A DNA stretch of 64,000 bases. Origin: Rudanella paleaurantiibacter. GTDB lineage: Bacteria; Bacteroidota; Bacteroidia; Cytophagales; Spirosomataceae. The DNA lies in the NCBI RefSeq assembly GCF_009184635.1, contig NZ_WELI01000007.1:124001-188000 (forward strand), given 5' to 3'. A model generated the notes under the pieces. That model was not told where the DNA came from and searched no databases. It saw nothing but the letters and a program-made list of their open reading frames with translations. Below, one piece after another: positions 61,213 through 64,000 of the stretch (its first letter is position 1; each line of letters begins with the position of its first letter). The translations under genes and the position numbers were made by a program.

Positions 61213-62724
61213 ATGCAAACGAAAGGTAAACCCAAACTAAGTTTTTGGCAGATCTGGAACATGAGTTTCGGATTTCTGGGTATCCAGTACGGCTTTGGCC
61301 TCCAGCAAGCCAACATGAGCCCGATCTACCGGTACCTCGGTGCCGACGAAGCGTCTATTCCGGGCCTTTGGCTGGCCGGCCCGCTTACCGGACTCCTGTT
61401 GCAACCGATCATTGGTGCGGTTTCGGACCGGAGTTGGTCGCCAACCTGGGGCCGTCGGAAACCATTTATTCTGGCGGGTGCACTCCTGGGTAGCATTGCC
61501 ATGATCCTGATGCCCAACTCCCCCTATGTCTGGATGGCTGCGGGCCTGATGTGGATGCTCGACGCGGGCCTTAACTCAGCTATGGAGCCGTTTCGGGCGT
61601 TTGTGGGCGATATGCTCGATGATGAGCAGCGGCCTACGGGCTTTGCTGTTCAGTCGTTTATGGTGGGTTTTGGGCAAACTCTGGCCAACCTGATGCCGTA
61701 TATTTTGCCCTTGCTGGGTATCTCGATGGTGATGTCCGACGAGCAACTGGCCAATGGCATTCCCAATTCGGTGCGGTACCCATTTTACATTGGTGGGGCT
61801 GCTATCGTGATTTCGGTGCTCTGGACAATCCGCACCACCAAGGAACACCCGCCCGTTGATGATAGCTACAAACAGCCGCACGTGTTTACCGACGAGGAGA
61901 AAAAATCGATCTCGTTTTGGCACCTGGCGTTGTCGGGCGGAGCCGCTATTCTGGCGTTTTTCTTTGCGGCCCGCGTAGGTGGCGTGTCGGCGGGTCTGCT
62001 GTGGGGTGGGGGTATTCTGGCGGGTAGCTACCTGATTTTGATGCTGCCTATTTTTAAAGAGATTCTGGCGTCGTTGTCGGCTATGCCTACGGTGATGAAG
62101 CAGCTGTGGTGGGTGAAGTTTTTTACCTGGTATGGCCTCCCGCTGATGTGGCAGTACCTGTCGCTGTCGGCGGCCCGGTATGCGTTCAACGCGCCCGATG
62201 CGTTCTCCAACAAGGCGGGTTTTGAGGAGGGCACCAAATGGGGTGGGCTCTGCTTTGCCATGTTCAGCATATCGTGCGCGGTTATTTCAATTTTTATTCC
62301 CCGCATTGCCCGTGCCATCGGGAGTGCCCGCCTGACCCACGCTGTGTTCCTGACTATTGGAGCCACCGGCTTTTTCCTAACGCTCACCTCCAACGATAAA
62401 TTTGTGTACCTGATCGGAATGACCATCATTGGTCTGGCCTGGGGCTCAATTATGTCCATGCCCTACCTGATGCTGGCAAGCGCCGTTCCGAAAGAGCGGA
62501 TGGGCGTTTATATGGGCATTTTCAACGGATTTATCTGCGTGCCGCAGTTCATCGGTATGCTGACGGTGCCGCTGTATTATAAGCCTATTTTGGGCGACGA
62601 TCCGCGCAATGCCCTCGTGTTGGCAGGTGTGTGTCTGTTGCTGGCGGCCGGGTCTTGTTTCCTGGTGAAAGAAGTTAAGCAAAGCCAAGACACTGCCATG
62701 CCCGTTGGTGCGGGAGGACATTAA
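61213..62724 (+). CDS. MFS sugar transporter, SLC45-like
   Basis: 503 residues, twelve membrane helices. Family hallmarks: MSFGFLGIQYGFGLQQANMSPIYR in the first helix, WLAGPLTGLLLQPIIGAVSDRSWSPTWGRRKPFI with the MFS loop RRKPF, then AFVGDMLDDEQRPTGFAVQS and FNGFICVPQF. These match the maltose/sucrose:H+ symporter group found in Bacteroidota next to glycosidases and kinases. The PfkB-type kinase gene lies 90 bp downstream, which fits import of a sugar followed by phosphorylation. A hairpin in the gap may moderate read-through. Confidence 0.9.
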   Translation: MQTKGKPKLSFWQIWNMSFGFLGIQYGFGLQQANMSPIYRYLGADEASIPGLWLAGPLTGLLLQPIIGAVSDRSWSPTWGRRKPFILAGALLGSIAMILMPNSPYVWMAAGLMWMLDAGLNSAMEPFRAFVGDMLDDEQRPTGFAVQSFMVGFGQTLANLMPYILPLLGISMVMSDEQLANGIPNSVRYPFYIGGAAIVISVLWTIRTTKEHPPVDDSYKQPHVFTDEEKKSISFWHLALSGGAAILAFFFAARVGGVSAGLLWGGGILAGSYLILMLPIFKEILASLSAMPTVMKQLWWVKFFTWYGLPLMWQYLSLSAARYAFNAPDAFSNKAGFEEGTKWGGLCFAMFSISCAVISIFIPRIARAIGSARLTHAVFLTIGATGFFLTLTSNDKFVYLIGMTIIGLAWGSIMSMPYLMLASAVPKERMGVYMGIFNGFICVPQFIGMLTVPLYYKPILGDDPRNALVLAGVCLLLAAGSCFLVKEVKQSQDTAMPVGAGGH

Positions 62725-62746
62725 TCCACCTGATGAATTGGGTGTA

Positions 62747-62778
62747 CAAATGCCATATCGGAGTCGGTATGGCATTTG
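62747..62778 (+). terminator. Hairpin between the transporter and kinase genes
   Basis: CAAATGCCATA (62747-62757) pairs perfectly with TATGGCATTTG (62768-62778) around a 10-nt loop. No strong T-run follows (CATTTGTCCC), so it may be a partial terminator or an mRNA-processing hairpin 22 bp after the transporter stop. Confidence 0.5.
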
Positions 62779-62814
62779 CATTTGTCCCGTTCTGGATTTC
62801 TCTTTGTCGGCATA

Positions 62815-63732
62815 ATGATGGAAAAAACAATTGATATTCTGGCCGTGGGCGAGTTGCTGGCCGACCTTATTGGGCAGCAAATGCACAACAGCCTGCTCGA
62901 TACGCCTACATTTGAGCGGTTTCAGGGAGGCTCGCCCGCCAATATGGCCGCCAACATGGCCCGGTTGGGCAACCGGGCGGCTTTGGTGGCCTGCGTCGGT
63001 AGCGATAATCTGGGTGTGTACCTGGTTGATGAGGTAGGTAGTGCCGGGGTCGATACCGAATACATTGCCCGGTCTACCCACGACCCCACCAGTATCGTGC
63101 TGGTGTCGCGGAGCAAAGGTACCCCCGACTTTATTGCGTACCGGCAAGCCGACCGCCAACTGATGCCGTATCACCTGCCCGATACCTTGCTCACCCAGGC
63201 CCGGCTGTTTCATACTACCTGTTTCGCACTGAGTCAGGAGCCTGCCCAAAGCACACTGGTCGATGCGGCCGCGCGGGCCGGGCGTGTGGGGTGTCAGGTA
63301 AGTATTGATTGCAACTATGCCCCGAGTATTTGGCCCGACCGCGAACAGGCCTGGCAGGTAATTAAAGCCTATTGTTCGGCGGGGGCATTGGTGAAACTGA
63401 GCGAAGACGATGCCGCCCGGCTGTATGGTCAGCCCACCGGAGTGGACCAGATTATCACCGATTTTCACGAGATGGGGGCCACGCTCGTGTGCCTGACACT
63501 GGGTGCGGAGGGTAGCCTGGTTTCGACCAATGGCGGGGCCGATCGGGTGCAGCTCCCCGGTCGTAAAATTGAAGTTATCGACGTGACCGGTGCGGGCGAC
63601 GCCTACTGGGCTGGTTTCCTGACAGCCTGGCTCGACGGTCGCAGCCCGGCAGCCTGCGCCGAAGCGGGCGCCGATGTTGCCGTCATGAAGCTGACCCGCA
63701 AAGGGCCGTTGCCAACGGGTATCAGCATATAG
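62815..63732 (+). CDS. PfkB-family sugar kinase, fructokinase-like
   Basis: About 305 residues from the ATG at 62815 (a second ATG is the next codon; open frame to 62776). PfkB signatures: VGELLADLIG at the N-terminus, FQGGSPANMAANMARLGNRAALVACVGSDNLG with the first PfkB pattern, and the catalytic DVTGAGDAYWAGFLTAWLDG, in which the Asp of GAGD is the base. Related to fructokinases and 2-keto-3-deoxygluconate kinases. Together with the transporter it probably handles a hexose or a disaccharide-derived sugar. Confidence 0.92.
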   Translation: MMEKTIDILAVGELLADLIGQQMHNSLLDTPTFERFQGGSPANMAANMARLGNRAALVACVGSDNLGVYLVDEVGSAGVDTEYIARSTHDPTSIVLVSRSKGTPDFIAYRQADRQLMPYHLPDTLLTQARLFHTTCFALSQEPAQSTLVDAAARAGRVGCQVSIDCNYAPSIWPDREQAWQVIKAYCSAGALVKLSEDDAARLYGQPTGVDQIITDFHEMGATLVCLTLGAEGSLVSTNGGADRVQLPGRKIEVIDVTGAGDAYWAGFLTAWLDGRSPAACAEAGADVAVMKLTRKGPLPTGISI

Positions 63733-63750
63733 TGCGTTTAGACTAAAACG

Positions 63751-63790
63751 AAACCGGGCCGGGTGCTGACGTCAGTACCCGGCCCGGTTT
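63751..63790. terminator. Bidirectional intrinsic terminator
   Basis: AAACCGGGCCGGGT (63751-63764) pairs with ACCCGGCCCGGTTT (63777-63790), and the inner CTGACGTCAG is itself palindromic. A-run on the left and T-run on the right suit both strands. It lies between the convergent kinase gene and the partial gene at the window end. Confidence 0.88.
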
Positions 63791-63809
63791 TATGTTGGTA
63801 AGTTTCCAA

Positions 63810-64000
63810 TTATTTCATGCCCGCCAGTTTGTCGAGGTCTACATCCTCAAGGGTGGCTTTTAGTTTTTCGGCCGACACGCCATTCCCTTTGATCGTGACC
63901 ACAAACCGGTTTTTCACCAATACGGCAATTTCACCGTCCTTGTTGGCATTGTCGTATTTCTCATACGATTTGTAATCGCCAATTTTGCCCGTGCGCTCGT
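63810..64000 (-). CDS. C-terminal part of an unknown protein, window-truncated
   Basis: Open frame running off the right edge, about 62 residues seen. The visible end includes GKIGDYKSYEKYDNANKDG, EIAVLVKNRFVVTIKG, NGVSAEKLKATLEDVDLDKLAGMK. A mixed alpha/beta, Lys- and Asp-rich C-terminus with no known motif; the phrase on a small ligand-free beta hairpin and helix is reminiscent of small Bacteroidota exported proteins, but this is weak. N-terminus, signal and length cannot be judged. Confidence 0.7.
   Translation of the reverse strand, partial: ERTGKIGDYKSYEKYDNANKDGEIAVLVKNRFVVTIKGNGVSAEKLKATLEDVDLDKLAGMK

Noticed and set aside
62776-63732. Earlier start for the PfkB kinase at 62776
   Set aside because: It would lie inside the spacer hairpin, and the conserved protein begins at the Met pair at 62815-62820.

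Overview
The window is about 57% GC and reads as a chromosomal segment of a Bacteroidota bacterium, most likely Cytophagales / Spirosomataceae (Spirosoma- or Rudanella-like). This is inferred from gene content: outer-membrane beta-barrel receptors with a carboxypeptidase-regulatory N-domain, LytS/LytTR sensor-regulator pairs, DUF2911, DUF3667, fasciclin lipoproteins, a SLC45-type sugar transporter, and starts that mostly lack Shine-Dalgarno sequences. No rRNA, tRNA, CRISPR array, prophage or complete insertion sequence was seen.

Layout. 1-6.7 kb: end of an Nramp transporter, a secreted protein of unknown role, a VF530 protein, a lipoprotein, a LytTR two-component pair, a histidine phosphatase and a MenI-like thioesterase. 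6.7-10.8 kb: a tight minus-strand operon of a catalase-like haem protein, a LodA-like quinoprotein amine oxidase and its LodB-like flavoprotein. This is the most distinctive functional module: the oxidase should release H2O2, LodB should mature its CTQ cofactor, and the catalase-like protein could consume peroxide. 11.2-16.6 kb: isochorismate synthase, cytochrome P450, an SDR and an acyl-CoA dehydrogenase. 16.8-29.4 kb: DUF2911, a GT39-like glycosyltransferase, a modular PQQ-type sugar dehydrogenase, prs-rplY, a MarR/receptor divergent pair, a PAP2 phosphatase and pgk. 29.5-45.6 kb: M28 peptidase, YtxH, Gfo/Idh oxidoreductase, HigBA toxin-antitoxin, threonine aldolase, a second LytS/LytTR pair, fasciclin lipoprotein, a GNAT-nitrilase fusion, a REP-type transposase with its palindromes, GDPD and a spermidine-synthase-like membrane protein. 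45.6-64 kb: SDR plus GH63-type glucosidase, a second receptor, leuS, membrane proteins, a BamA-like barrel, and a sugar transporter with a PfkB kinase.

The second theme is repeats. Many spacers hold 7-bp or 8-bp periodic repeats, often as two arms in opposite orientation (about 1.1, 22.1-22.35, 32.4, 34.6, 59.5 kb; octads at 23.05 kb). Long-armed palindromes sit at 14.74, 22.17 and 28.07 kb. A RAYT transposase at 41.5 kb is flanked by palindromes with a strict 14-7-14 layout, and a decayed relative lies 13 kb away. Two palindromes also lie in frame inside leuS, where they appear to add short peptides to an essential enzyme.

Starts were often moved inward to the ATG that precedes a signal peptide or the conserved domain. 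Functional names rest on motif recognition from memory, without database search.
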